Assembly (NCBI RefSeq): GCF_008831285.2
Contig: NC_045140.1
Coordinates: 4,879,528-4,943,527, forward strand
Reading direction: 5' to 3'
DNA length: 64,000 nt
Source of the DNA: Nymphaea colorata
Lineage: Eukaryota > Streptophyta > Magnoliopsida > Nymphaeales > Nymphaeaceae
A program made the translations under genes and the position numbers. Shown in pieces: positions 37,201-51,800 of the stretch (the stretch's first letter is position 1; each line of letters starts with the position of its first letter). The notes below the pieces were generated by a model, which worked only from the letters and a program-made list of their open reading frames with translations, had not been told where the DNA came from and made no database searches.

Positions 37201-39882
37201 GCCTGTGTGGTTTATCTTCTGTTTTAATTCCTTCCTCAGTTATCCTGTTTCTTGTTGAAGACCAACTTTGGTCCTTGCTACAACTTTTTTTTTTGAGTTG
37301 CCATAAGCATGGTTCCTTGAAATCTATGCCTTTTATGGTTGTTTGAATTTCTCTGTATGAACATGTTTATCATAAAGATGCTACTAGGTCATAAACTTAT
37401 GATTTTTTTTTTCTACTTCATTCATTCTTATCCTCTTAAAATTTTGCCCAAAACTAGGAAGCGGAGTCTACGATTCTTGAAGCCAAAGATCGGAAGTACA
37501 AGTTGGAAAACGTGAGTTTTAAATTCTGATCCTCCTTTCTGTTCCATTCTTGTGACAACTTTTCAAACTCGTTGCAGCTTCCTCTTTCATGTTATGTAGT
37601 TGCTTTTCATGCCGGTGTGTTTTCTCATTTGTGATGCAACAGTTCATTTTCTCATTTAAAAAAGTTAATTCTTAGCGCAGGAATGTCCTATTATACTTGA
37701 TACTTAGATTAGGTGTTCTAAATTTGGCAATGTTTTGTCTCAGGCATCGGATGGGAATTCATGGTTGGGTTCTCTCATTGCCACAATTATTGGCAATCTC
37801 AAAATCTCAATTACCAATGTACATATAAGATATGAGGATAGCATGACGTAAGTTCGTGAATGATTTGCGTATTCATTTCGGGAATGTTGGCTATGCTGAC
37901 GTTTAAATTCATATTGTATTCACCTGTTGCTTGTTCTTGTTTAATGTCTTATCTCTCTTAAAGAAATTCAGGGCATCCATTCTGTGTTGGGATTACTTTA
38001 GCAAAATTAGCTGCCGTGACAATGGATGAAAATGGAAACGAGACATTTGATACGAGTGGTGCATTGGATAAGCTACGCAAGGTCTGTTCATTTCCAGATA
38101 TATTCTTCCTTAATGACAAATGAGAGTGACTTTTTATTTATTGACCATTCATGATACTTTGTTCCTTTTACTGACACTTTTTTTTTTTGTGAATTAGTGA
38201 TTCTTTGGTGGCATCCCTTGATAAGCTGGCATTATTCATATCACATGCATATGTTTCAATGTCATTGCTAGTAATGCCCTTGTTAGTTTGTGCTAGTGAA
38301 GTGTACATGCAGAGATATTCGGAAAAGTCTCCTCAGAACCACTAACCTTGCACATCTTAGATTTTAGGAATGTACTCTAATTAGTAATCTAGAGCTAGGG
38401 TGAAATAGCTTTTAGGGTTTTAGAGAAACCAAAAATTTCCTACCAAATGAGGGACGCCATGAATGTGAACCTTTATTTGTCCACCTTTGCAGGTTCCACC
38501 AACTTCTAGATGTTGGAGATTTGTCATTACATATTTAGGAATTCATTTAACCTCATAATTTTTTTTTCGTAAACTCCTTTTCTTCAATGTAATTTGATCC
38601 ATTCCTAGAAATATGCTTATTGGGTTTTTATCAGTGGGGTTTTTCTTGTGTATTAATCGAGAATCTTGTCTTTGTTGCAGAAATTTTGGGAAATTAGTAA
38701 AATAAAAAATGTAAAGAAGGATAGAAAACATTATAAAAGCTTGAGGTAGAGTTTGGCATCTTTGGATGACACTCAAAAAATTGGTTTTGTGAAAACTAGT
38801 TCTTTAAACAATTGATTTTTTAATCAGTTTTGAAAAATTGGTTTGTGTGTTTGAGTAATTGGACCAAAACACATTTTTTTGTGAATAACCTGGGGGATGT
38901 CAGGTTATTCACTCCCTTTCAAAGAACAGTTTTTACCAAAAATATGTTCTGACAAAGCTCATTTTTGACATCATCCAAACGTGCCTGAAATGACGTTTTG
39001 AAAGCAAAACTATTTTTTACCTCAAAAAAATGGTTTTAGGCGTCATCCAAATACCCTTAAGTTTTCTACCTAAGTTTCTAAGGTTAACCAAAATTCAAGC
39101 TAATTATTGACATAGAAAAATAAGCATAAAAAGTTTACTTTAAACTATATTTAAACACTTTTTGCAGAAAATGTGACAACAATGATATTTTCGTTTTGAT
39201 TTTTTTTTAGTATTACAAATTTTCTTGTTTTTTCATTTTCTTTATTTCCCATAGTTTTTGCTTTTTTTCCTTGAAATGAGCAGCCATATTTGTGACAATG
39301 ATTTAAACTGTTTTCTTGAGTGAAATATATTTTGGATAACTACTTAAATTATATGTTCCAGCATCTCCTCGACTTAAGTAAATGAGAGCACCCTTTTCAT
39401 TTTGGCTATTTTCAGAACATGTTAAATTTTTATAATTATTCTCATAACTCTCCAAATTAGTGCAATATTCCCATTACTCCTAAGACCTCATATATCCCCT
39501 CATCACTTTACACTTAATTTTTTTTATATGTAGCCTAGATATTTGCCGATACAACATTATTAATTTGAGTGAATAGTTAATAACTTAATATCATTTTGAA
39601 AGTCACGTCCTAAGTCGTATGGGTACTTCAATAAGGTCCACGTACCCATGTGGCTGTACCTATACCCAAACTGGGTGCTTGGACACACTGGGGTACTTTT
39701 TAGATCAAAACCTTTCCAAACTGCTTCAATTTTATGTGATTAATTTTTTTCAACTCAGTTTTCTTTTTGTTTTTAGAGTTATTGTTTATTAACAAGTAGT
39801 TTTTTTTATTTAAAATCACTTGTTTATTTAATTGTTGCTTTCATTTGGATTTTTTTGCGTATATACATATATATTATTTTGC

Positions 39883-39936
<54 letters not shown>

Positions 39937-42900
39937 TGTCGTACCCCTGTACCCACATTTTCAACGGTTGTCATGTATGTACCCTGTTAGAATATCTTGT
40001 ATAGGGAACCGGGTCTAGATATGGACCCAGTCCCATGGGCGCGGGTACTGAGAGTGGGTCGGTACCCTAGGCGGGTCTCCCTCTTATATAATCCCACTTA
40101 TTGTGTAATTGGTGATTAAGTGGAAAATAATATTCTCTCTCCTAGGGTTGCGGTGTTGCCCCTAGGTTAGAGCTTCTCCGTGGTTTTTCACCTCTTCTTG
40201 AGGTTTTCCACGTATATCGTGTGTTTCTTCTCTGTTTCTCCTTTCCGTTGCGTGTTTCTACATGGTATCAGAGCTAGCGCGTGTGAGACTATTGGTGTGC
40301 CAGTAAAGTTTCTGCCTTCTTTTTTCCTGCCGCTGCTGGAGTTTCCACCGCCGGCCGCCGTCTCTGCTATTTCCGCCGCCTCCATCGCCTATTCCTGAGC
40401 TAACGCCGTCGCTTTTTCCCAGCACCGCTGTTGTATTAGTCCAGCGCCGCCGCCATTGCCTTCACCTGCGCCACCGCCTCGCCTGGTCAAGCGCCGTTGC
40501 CTTGTCTAGCGTCGCCGTTGCCTCTGTCCAGCGCCGTTGCCTTGTCTAGCGTCGCTGTCGCCTTGTTCGCCTTCACCAGTGCCGTCGCTGTCGCCGTCGC
40601 CTGCGCATTGCCATCGGCGTGGTTCTTGGGTCCACCACCCGGTCGTGTTCCCTGGTCCTGGGTAGTGTTTCTCTTTGGTGAACCTGATGGCCGACGAGAT
40701 GACTCCCAAGATGGATGTTGCCTTTGACACGAGCAATACTACCAAGAGCGAGAACTTACCGGTTCAGGTCACGTCTATTCGCTTGACTAAAGACAACTAT
40801 CTCTCTTGGTCTGCCGCACTTGAAATTGGGATAACTAGTCGTGGTCGCCTTCCCTATATCACAGGGGAGAAACCGGCGCCTAGTAAAACAGATCTTCGAT
40901 GGGCAACTTGGGCGTTGGAAGACAGTCAAGTTAAGGTGTGGATCATCAGCTCTGTTTCTGCTGATATTCAGCCACTTATTCTGCGGAAGTCGACTTCTTA
41001 TGATATGTGGACGGTGCTCGCAAGGATGTATGGCTGTAAGAAGAGAGTTTTGCGTACGTATCAGATTAAACGCAGCATCTACTCTCTTAAACGGGGTGAT
41101 TTGTCTGTGACATCTTTTTTGCGGCCCTGGAGACTAAATGGGAGGAACTCGACTATCATGTGAATGATGACTGGAACTGTAGTTCTGATCATGCCTTGTA
41201 CTGGGACAAGGAGTGGATGGATCGTACTTTTCTTTTCCTTGGAGGTCTGCGTGATGAGTTTGAATCCATTCGGAGTCAAATTCTCAACTGTGATGAGATT
41301 CCTGGGATTGAAGAGGTGTATGCTCGAGTGGAATCTGAGGAACAACGACGCCAGGTGATGCATATTGACTCTAGTCAGGGGAGTTCTCCTTCAGCCTTTG
41401 TTAGTCGGGCTTCTGGGACTGGACAGCGTCCTGCTCGACGGTGTAGCCATTGCAACAAATTAGGACATTCTGTTGATTTTTGTTGGGATCTTCACCCTGA
41501 GAGGCGACTTGTCCGGGGTCGTCCTTCTTCTAGTCGGCGGAGTCCTTCTGTGCCTGAGTCTAGTCAGAATAGCTCTTCAAATGTTGCCAAATCAAAGCTT
41601 TCCTCCGATCAACTCAAAGAATTGCAAGCGTATATTAGCCGGCTGTCTACTACTCAGGAGGAAGCTTCTACGTCTGAGGGGGCTAAGTTAGCCCAAGCTC
41701 TTGTTGCCACTAGTGATCAAGGTAATTCCTCACATGGTGATTGGATTGTTGACAGTGGAGCTACGCATCATATGACAGGGGACCTTAAGATGTGTCAAGA
41801 ATACAAATTGTCTTCTGGGCAACAACGTGTGTCTATGGCTGATGGTTCTTCTATCTCTGTGGCTGGAAAAGGGAGTTTGTCATTGTTGAATAAATACCGT
41901 CTTCATAATGCTCTTCATGTTCCCAATATTCCTGTGAATTTGTTATCTGTCAGCAGTATTACCAAAGAACTCAGTTGCAATGTAATCTTTTCTGCTGATC
42001 GTTGTTTTCTGCAGGACTTGGTGACGGGGCAGAAGATTGAGATTGGTTTGGCTATTGATGGACTCTACAGACTGCCCGTGCAGGTTGCGTTTGCTCTTAT
42101 TTCAGCCACTAGTGGACAGTTGTCTGGCATGGAGGACAGATCTACCATTATGCGATGGCACGAGCGGCTTGGTCATCTTCCGTTTCCGTTTATTAAGAAG
42201 TTGTTTCCTAGGCTTTTCCATTCTGTTTTTATGGTCTCCTTCACCTGTGAAGTGTGTCAATTGGCTAAACACGTTAGGGCTTCGTACCCTATTTCTTTCA
42301 ATAAAATCACTCGTCCATTTGCTTTGGTTCACTCTGATGTTTGAGGTCCTTCGGGAGTACCCACTTGTCGTGGTTTTCATTACTTTATGACTCTTATTGA
42401 TGACTACTCCCGTTGTACGTTCGTGTACCTGTTGAAAGAACGTAGTGAAGTTCCCGTTATTGTCAAAAATTTTGTGGCTTTTGTTGAGACTCAGTTTCAG
42501 ACCTCTGTTCAGGCTTTCCGCACTGATAATGCTAGAGAATATGTCTCTCAATCCCTGGATGATTTCTTCAAAAGCAAGGGTATTGTTCATGAAACGTCCT
42601 GTAGTTACACACCTCCCCAAAATTGCGTGGCTGAACGGAAGAATCGCCATTTATTGGATGTCACCCGGGCTCTTCTGTTCCATCGGCAGGTTCCTAAGCG
42701 CTACTGGGGTGATGCACTTCTCACTAGTGCCCACCTTATTAACCATATGCCTACCCGTGTGTTGCAGGGTCATTCCCCGTATTCTATGCTTTGGCCTACT
42801 CAGAATCCCTGGCCTCTTACTCCTCGGGTGTTCGGGTGTGCGTGTTTTGTTCATGACCATAGTCCCACCCTCAAAAAACTTGACCCTCGGTCTATCAAGA

Positions 42901-45824
42901 CGGTCTTCCTGGGGTATTCCTCCACTCAGAAGGGATACAAATGTGTTGATCCTACTACTTCTAAAGTCTATGTCTCCCGGGATGTTACTTTTCATGAACA
43001 TGAGGCATACTTTCCTGTGAATCCTCTTTAGGGGGAGTGACTAGGGAACAGTAGTGAAGAATATTCCTCAAATCAGTTGATTCAGTTTATGGATTTCTTG
43101 GATTACAAGGCTAGTCACAGTGTGGCAGACACAGTCAGCGATAACACAGTCAGCGATAATAGAGGCAGTCACATGGACGGGGACCTTGTTGATAATCAGT
43201 CCACAGCCTGTGATCACTTGTTTGGCTAGGTGTACACCAGGAAGAAGACAGATGTGGTTGAGAATGTTGATGTAACCAATTCCAATCCTGTGAGTTCCCC
43301 GGATGAACCAAGTCCAATCAATGAAGAGCTTCCTATAGCCTTGCGTAAGGGCACCGGGTCATGTCAGAGATTTGTTTCTTATGCGAAACTTAGGAAGGAT
43401 TATAAATGCTTTATTACATCCCTGTCTAAGTCTGTGATTCCTAGGTGTGCGGAAGATGCTAGAGAGGATCCTAAATGGCTACAGGCCATGACAGAAGAGA
43501 TGGATGCCTTGGCGAAGAATGACACTTGGGACGTAGTTGATATTCCCAAGGGGACTCATTTAGTTGGTTCCAAGTGGGTGTTCAATGTGAAGTACAAACC
43601 GAATGGTACTGTGGAAAGGTATAAAGCTCGTCTTGTTGCAAAGGGGTTCAGCCAAAAATATGGTATTGATTATCTTGAAACCTTTGCCCCTGTTGCCAAA
43701 CTGAAAACTGTGAGGGTCATCTTAGCACTTGCCGTGCAAAAGAAGTGGAGCATGGATCAGCTTGATGTCAAGAATGCATTCTTGAACGACCATCTAGAAG
43801 AAGAGGTCTACATGAGCATGCCTCCTGGATATGCTCAAAGCGGAAAATGTTGTCATCTCAAGAAAGCCTTGTATGGATTAAAGCAGTCTCCTAGAGCATG
43901 GTTTGAAAGACTGAGAATAGTGATGAAGACTAATGGATACAAACAGGGAAATGGTGATCACACCCTATTGATTAAGCAGAGAAATGGCCTGGTGAGTCTT
44001 CTTCTTGTGTATGCTGATGATATGATAGCCACAGGTGACGATGAAGAAGAGAAAAGGAAGATGAAGGAGCGGTTAGCTGCTTAATTTGATCTTAAAGATC
44101 TGGGTAAACTGAGGTACTTTCTGGGGATAGAGATTGCTCGGTCAGAGACAGGGCTTGTTATGAGCCAAAGGAAATACACTCTGGATCTTTTAAAAGAGAC
44201 AAGTAAACTTGGATGTAGGCCCTTTCTAACTCCAATGGAATCTGGTACAAAGATAAGCATCAAAACTGACAACATCCTGGATAAGGAAGGAAAATGACGG
44301 TAACAGAGGTTGGTTGGTAAGCTCATCTATTTTACTCTTACTCGCCCTGATATTACTTATGCTGTGAATGTGTTGAGTCAGTTTATGCATGCTCCAACTG
44401 ATTGTCACTGGAAGAGTGCAGAAAGAGTATTGGGATACCTAAAAAATGACCCAGGGAAAGGATTACTATATACTCAGCAAGACCAACTTAATATTGAATG
44501 ATACTCTGACGCAGATTGGGCAGGGTGCACTGATACTAGGAGGTCTACCACAGGGTACTGCATCTTTCTGAGGGGTAACCTGGTTGTATGGAGAAGTAAA
44601 AGGCAGGAAGTTTGCTCTAGATCCAGTGCTGAGGCTGAATACAGGGCTGTTGCTATGGGAGTTACAGAAATGTTATGGTTAAAAATTCTCCTAGCAGATA
44701 TTGGTGTTGAAACGGAAGAGAAGATGAAGATGTACTGTGACAACAAGTCTGCGATTAACCTTGCAAATAATCTCGTCCTGCATGACAGAACTAAACATGT
44801 GGAGATTGATCGCCACTTCATACGGGAACACATAGATTCAAAGGAGTTGATCCTGCCGTATATGAAGTCTGAAAATCAAATTGCAGATGTTTTAACCAAA
44901 GCCTTATGTACATCTCAATTCGAGAAAAATGTGAGCAAGCTTGGCATGTTTGATATGTATGCCAAGCTTGAGGGGGAGTGTTAGAATATCTTGTATAGGG
45001 AACCGGGTCTAGATATGGACCCGGTCCCATGGGCACGGGTACCGAGAGTGGCTCGGTACCCTAGGCACGTCTCCCTCTTATATAATCCCACTTATTGTGT
45101 AATTGGTGATTAAGTGGAAAATAATATTCTCTCTCCTAGGGTTGCGGTGTTGCCCCTAGGTTAGAGCTTCTCCGTGGTTTTTCACTTCTTCTTGAGGTTT
45201 TCCACGTATATCGTGTGTTTCTTCTCCGTTTCTCCTTTCCGTTGCGTGTTTCTACATACCCATATCTCCGTACCCGTACCTGAACCGTACCCATGCCCAT
45301 GTGGCTTACATCACTTCACTTTCAAATGTCTATGTAAATGCTAATCTGTTTTCGGAGTGTGACTCAAAAACTTCAAAGAAATACTTCGAAAAGCGAAGAT
45401 TTCCAGCCAGACTGCTGCTACTGGAAATGTAGGATAAGTTATTATTGGAGGTTGAATAGTATCTATGCTTTAAGACCTGGTGACTTGGGATTCGACTGGG
45501 TAGCTCGGGCCGAGTTTTGTTGACCTTCTTAAAAGAAAATCCACATATAACTAATTATCTAAATAATATTTTATTTTTTTGCTTTTTTCGTTTTACATAT
45601 TAAACTCACATCCAAGAAAGTGATCCAAAAAAGGGGGGGGGAAGAGAGAGATAGGTGTTAAATAAATATGAGAGAGAAATGCGTGGCAGTGTATTTCTCT
45701 ATCTCATTTCATATTTATTTATGATGCCTCCCTCTCTCTCTCTCTCTTACACTTCTTTTTCGGTTCACTTAAAAAGAACAGAGAGAGAGAGAGAGGCGTC
45801 ATAAATATGAACATGTGTGTGCGT

Positions 45825-45855
<31 letters not shown>

Positions 45856-48800
45856 CAAAAAGGACTCCTGAAATATGAGAGGGAGAAAAAGCAGGTCATT
45901 AGAAAGAGTGGGTGAGAGAGAGTGACATTGGGGGAGGTAGAGAGAGACACCATAAATCAACAGAGAAATTTTTGGAAAAAGGAGGGATTCATGAAATCAG
46001 TAAAAAAGAAAAAGAACACTGAAAACGGAGAAAGCCTCATGTTCCTGTGTACTTTTTACTTTTTAAATTTTACAATCTTGCTACTTTTGAGTTTTTACAA
46101 CCATGCCATTAAGTAAACCTGCTAAACTCTTATAAAGTCGAAGGTGGGATGCACTTGTTCGATTCATGACTTGGCCGTGTCACACCAAGTTTTGTACACA
46201 AATGAGTAATCCTACTGGGTTGACCCAGTAAGGGACCGAATCGAGCTGAGTAAGTGAATTGAGTCGGCAAGTTTTAAAGCAGTGCTTAGTATTATCCATG
46301 GCCTTATTTAAGTTCCTGTGCATGTTGGATGAACACTAGTTAACATGATTCTATGGTTGGAGCTTAGAATTTTTTTGATATAGATTAACATTCTATTTTT
46401 CTTTTCCTAATCTTATTATTGCTCTATGACCTGTCCTATGATGGTTGTTTTTTATTCTTCTGCTATTTTATTTTGAAATAAAACTGCGTTGTTGATGGAA
46501 AAAGTGCTTCGCTGCATATGGATTTACTTCTATAGTCATGAAATCAGCGGGATATATTTGGGTTTCATGTTCCTGGTTGTTGGATGTTCTAGTGATTGAG
46601 TAACATTTCTTTGTGTTTGTGTTAGCTTTCTGTTACTTATTTTAAAATTCATGAATCTGATCTCATATTTCTCTACTCTATTTGATTTAGTCAGTGCAAC
46701 TTCAGAGACTAGCAATGTATCATGATCCTGATTGTGAGCCTTGGAAAGTGGATAAGAACTGGATGGATCTTAGTCCAAAGGAGTGGATTGAGGTTAGAAT
46801 TATTGGCCTGTTTGTTCAGATGACCTCTTGCATGACGGGAAATGGTCCTGGTCCTCATAGTTCATTTCTGGTATGTAGATTTTTGAAGATGGAATCAATG
46901 ATCCTGGTCCTAATAACTCATTGGTCTCAAAATGGGCTATGCACCGTAAGTTTTTGGTCTCCCCAATCAATGGGGTGCTCAAATATCATCGACTTGGGAA
47001 CCAAGAAAGAAAGGACCCAAATGTTCCATTTGAGAAGGCATCCCTTGTCTTGAGTGATGTCTCCATCACAATTTTGGAGGTAGGATTGTGTTATTGTGGT
47101 GTTTTGCTTTACCTATTGTGTGGTAGAATGTTTGCACTCTCTAGTTACATCTGTTTCACTCAGTTTAGTTTCTGACAAATGCAGGCTCAGTATTATGATG
47201 GTATAAAGCTTTTAGAAGTTATTTCTAGATATAAGACACATGTGGACATTTCTCATTTACGTCCAAAAGCTTCTCCTTCAAAAAATGCTCGTGCATGGTG
47301 GCATTATGCTGTTCAGGCGGTATTGCAGCAGAAGAAAATGTGGTAATTTTTCATGTACATTTTATGCTGAATCAAAAGTGATGCTAAAATGAATGTAAAT
47401 AAATTTTAGCTCTTGACACCCACCTGGGTGAGCCTTCAACCATTAGGTTAGGATCTTGCCACCTCTTAATATTTGTTTCTTCTTTCTCTTTGTCACACAT
47501 TTTTGTCTTCTCAATTGGCTGAAGAGGAGAGATGGTTATTACATCCCTGTTCTGACAAGTGCTTTCTTTGTAAGAGGACTGGGGGTGAAGTTATTGCTAT
47601 TACTATGTACATGATCTTTGGCCCTTTCCAAACTTTTTGTTTAGCTCCTTATTGGATTTCCTAAGGCTTGGACAAAGCAACTCAAAAAATCAAACCGTCC
47701 TTGTCTTTTTTCTCCTTGCAAGACTTTGCTGCTCACATTCATGTTGAATTGTTGAAATCATTTGATTAACTAAGATTATTCCACAAATCTTTTGGTTAGG
47801 GTGCTGACCTAACATGGAAAGAATTCTGTCTATACGAAAACATGAATTCCATAAGCATAATAAGATAAAAAGCATATGCGGCCTACGACATACATGCTTT
47901 TGAAAAATAATTAAAATTGGCAGCTCAAATTAGTCTCAGTACTTACATGGGTATCAAAATAAATTTTTATTACATGTGACTTGTGGAGTTTTGAGACAAC
48001 CTAGTGGTTATAAAACGTGGGGACTTTTTTTTATTTTGAAAGACAAATATAGGCTGTTATGTGAAAAGCCATGCATGCTAGACTTTTGTTCCATGAAATC
48101 CCCTCCTATTTAATTTTTCTAATTTAAATGTGTAAGAATGCTTTTCTTGAGGAACTTAATTTTCAGCCTTGAAAATGATTATGTAACTACTGAATAGAAA
48201 AAGCACAAATGTAATGTGTAAAACCCTCAAAACGAGGAAAAAACCACAATATTAGGAAATGATTCTGGCGCCCACCAGCTGCCGGTTGCTTTCTCTCTTA
48301 ATTCTCATTAACACACTAATTAGGGTTACACAAGTTACTTACATAGGACCCAACATGGACTGCCCTTTAGAATGGGTTGGATCGGATCCAGACCTGGACC
48401 GAGTCATACATAACACGTCAATACTCCCCCTCAAGTTGGGCATACAGGTCGAACATGCCCAACTTGAATACATGTCTCTCAAATGAAGTAGATGGCAAGG
48501 CCTTGGTTAGTGCATCAGCTGTTTGATCTTTGGAATTCGTGTAGGGCAGAAAAAGCTCTTTATCATCAATTCTCTCCCGAATAAAATAATGATCAATCTC
48601 CACATGCTTCGTGTTATCATGTATTGGATTGTTGGCCAAGTTGATTGCAGTCTTGTTATCACAATACATTTTCATTGGACCTTCAGTTTTGATTCCCATG
48701 TCAGCCAATAGCACTGTAGCAGGAGCAAACATCCTGTTTCTTACTTCTTCACACCACGAGATTTCTTTCCAAGTAAATACAGTAACCTAAGGTGGATCTT

Positions 48801-51800
48801 CTGGTATCCATACATTCTGCCCAGTCAGCATCTAAATAACCTTCAATTTCAAGGAAGTCTTGCTTAACATACAAGTGACCCTTGTCAGGCTCCTCTTTAA
48901 GTAACATAAAATCCTGTCACCTGCTTTTAAGTAAACATTAGTGGGTGCATGCATAAACTAATTCGTCACATTCATAGCAAATGTAATATCAGGTTTAGTA
49001 AGAGTAAGATAAATCAACTTCTTAACAAGATGTTGATATCTTCTCTTTGCTTCTTCACAAGGGGCTCCCTATCTCTGAGGCTAAGTTTGTTGCAAGCATT
49101 TATATGAGTAGAAGAAGGTCTACACCCAAGTTTTTCAGTCTCCTTTAATAAATCTAGTTACTTTCTTTTGGTTTAACACAAAGACTTATGTCTGGCCTAG
49201 CAATTTCAATGCCAAGGAAATATTTTAACTTGCGAAGGTTCTTGAAGTCAAACTTGATAGCCAACAGTTTTTTTAACTTCGTTATTTTACTTCATTATTA
49301 CCTGTGACAATCATATCATCAACATATACCAACAAAAGAGTTACCTTGTGCTTCTTTCTCATTACAAAGAGAGTGTCATCTCCATTCCCTTGTTGATATC
49401 CATGTTGTCTCATTACAAATTTGAGTCGTTCAAACCATGCCCGAGGAGATTGCTTGAGCCCATACAAGACCTTTTTCAACCTGCAACATTTTTCAACTTC
49501 CTCATATCCTGGAGGCATGCCCATATATACTTTCTCTTCGAGGTCTCCATTTATAAATGCATTCTTAACATCTAGTTGATACATCTTCCACTCCTTTATT
49601 ATTGCTAAGGAGAGGATAACTCTTGACAGTCTTCATCTTTGTAACAGGAACACCAACAAGTAGACAATCCCATATTTCTGACTAAACCCATTGCATCCAA
49701 GTGAGCTTTCTGTCCACACTTTCATCTGGCTTATATTTAATGGTATAGACCCACTTGGATCCTATTAGATGGGCTGCTTTAGAGATATTTACCACCTCCC
49801 ACGTTCTATTTTTATGCTTCCATATCTTTTTGCATTGCATGAGCCCACTTGGGATTACTTTGAAACTTAGTAACATTGAATCACAACTATAGAAAGAGAT
49901 GATATAAAACATTTGTAATTCTTGATCAATTTAGAATGCAATATGAAATTGTCAATAGGTTGTTGAGTACACGACCTGATACCTTTTTTGAGAGCAATGT
50001 GTAACTCTTCATTTCCAGCTTCTGTCTGACTACCTTCAACTAACATCTCACAGGCACGACTTGGATCATTCAAGAAAGGTGTAGGATTAGGATTGGGATC
50101 AGTATCACCAGTCAACCCACCAGCTAGCTCCGTTGCAATCGATCTTCTCCTGGAATAAACCTGCCCAAACAAGCGGTCATGCTCCTCTCTAGTTGAGCAA
50201 TCATCATCCTTTTTGTGCTTCAGAAAGTCTGTAAATTCAGTTTTGTACTCCAGAAAGTTTGTAAACTGAATCTCTTGACTTAGGAAATACTCTTCCTTTT
50301 TTGTGGACCTCTCTCTGAAGAGAATTCTCACTAAAATATGAAACATGTTCCAGGAAGGAGACATCTTTGGTTACATATAGATGACCAATGGAAGGGTATA
50401 GACACTTATATCCTTTTTGAGTAGAAGAATAACCAAGAAACATGTCCTTAATCGACCTGTGGTCAGTTTTTTTGATATTGAGACTGTGATTGTGGATAAA
50501 ACAAGACACAACTAGAGAGCCGAGGTGGAAGAAAATAAGGTTCACGAGTACTTGCTAATATAGAATGAGGCATACGCCCATTCAACACATGACTAGGCAT
50601 ACAGTTAATCCAATACTCACTGGTTAGCATAACATCCCCCAATACTTATTTGGAAGATGTTGTTGGAATAAGAGAGCCTTGGTGACCTTTAGCAACTGAT
50701 GATTCTTTCGTTTAACAACCCCATTTTAAGGAGGGGTATAACTACAGGACGTTTCATGAACAAATTCCCCTTTGTCGAAAGAAATTATCGACAGAGTGGC
50801 ACGTATATTCACATGCATTGTTAGAGCGGAAGGTCTAAACAGAATCTTCAAACTGAGTTTCCATAAGGATGATGGTCTCAATGAAATTGGGCACTTCACT
50901 ACGGTCCTTCAGCAAGTAGACAAAGTTGTTACGAGAGCAATCATCTATAAATGTAATATAGTACTGAAAACCATGACAAGAGGGAATTCCCGAAGGGCCT
51001 CACACATCCGAATGGATGAAAGCAAATACTTCATTAGAATGGCTTGTAGAAACAAGGTACGTAGCCTAACATGTTTAGCCAGTTGACAAACATTACATGA
51101 TAACATGGTCATATTTAGACTGAAAAATAAGTCAGAATACAACTGTCTAAGCACTCTGAGTGGAAGATGCCCAAATCTTTCATGCCACCGCAAGACAAGC
51201 TGAAGGAAGTCCTCTCTACTCTTATTCATCTTGTTAATTGCTGTCAAGAGAGTTGTAGCAACACACATGGGTAATCGATACAAACCCTCAAACCAATCCC
51301 AATCCGCTTTCCCGTCACCAAGTATTGCAAAATACAATGATTAGCAGAAAAAGTAAGTTCGCAATTAATTCTTTCGTAACCTTGCTAACAGACAAGAGGT
51401 TAAAGGAAAGGTGAGGAACATGTAAGGCATTATCAACCAAGAACTTGTTTAATAGTGAGAGACTCCCTTTTTCGGCTACGGAGCTAGATGAACCATCGGT
51501 AAGAAAAACCCGCTCCTTCATAGAAGAGAGCTTATTTTTATGAAAAACCTTAGGATTTTTGGTCATGTGGTGCGTAGCACCGCTATCATCAATCCACTCT
51601 CCTACACAAGAATTACCTTTTTAACCGAGGATTGCAAGAGTGCGATTGACTTTCACATCATCTGGTGACTCAACTTGACTAGTATCAATGCGGCTCAGGT
51701 ATGTGCGAAGCTCACGAATCTGATCAGCAAAGATTGTTGGTTTTACACCAGCTAGATTTACAGTATCAGAGATAGGCTTCTTTCCACTAGAAGCTCTTCC

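Larger units (their letters stand above)
39985..45256 (+). mobile_element. Copia element B, full length, in VPS13 intron 8 (sense)
   Basis: 5,272 bp, flanked by a perfect target duplication TACCC (39980-39984 and 45257-45261). The two 278-bp LTRs differ at 8 positions by my count (2.9%), making this the least diverged LTR pair in the window. It has an initiator-Met primer site, the polypurine tract GAGGGGGAG and the full copia domain order, but the polyprotein is cut by one frameshift and at least six stops. It lies in the same direction as VPS13, so its LTR promoter and polyadenylation signals are in sense inside the host intron. Confidence 0.96.
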
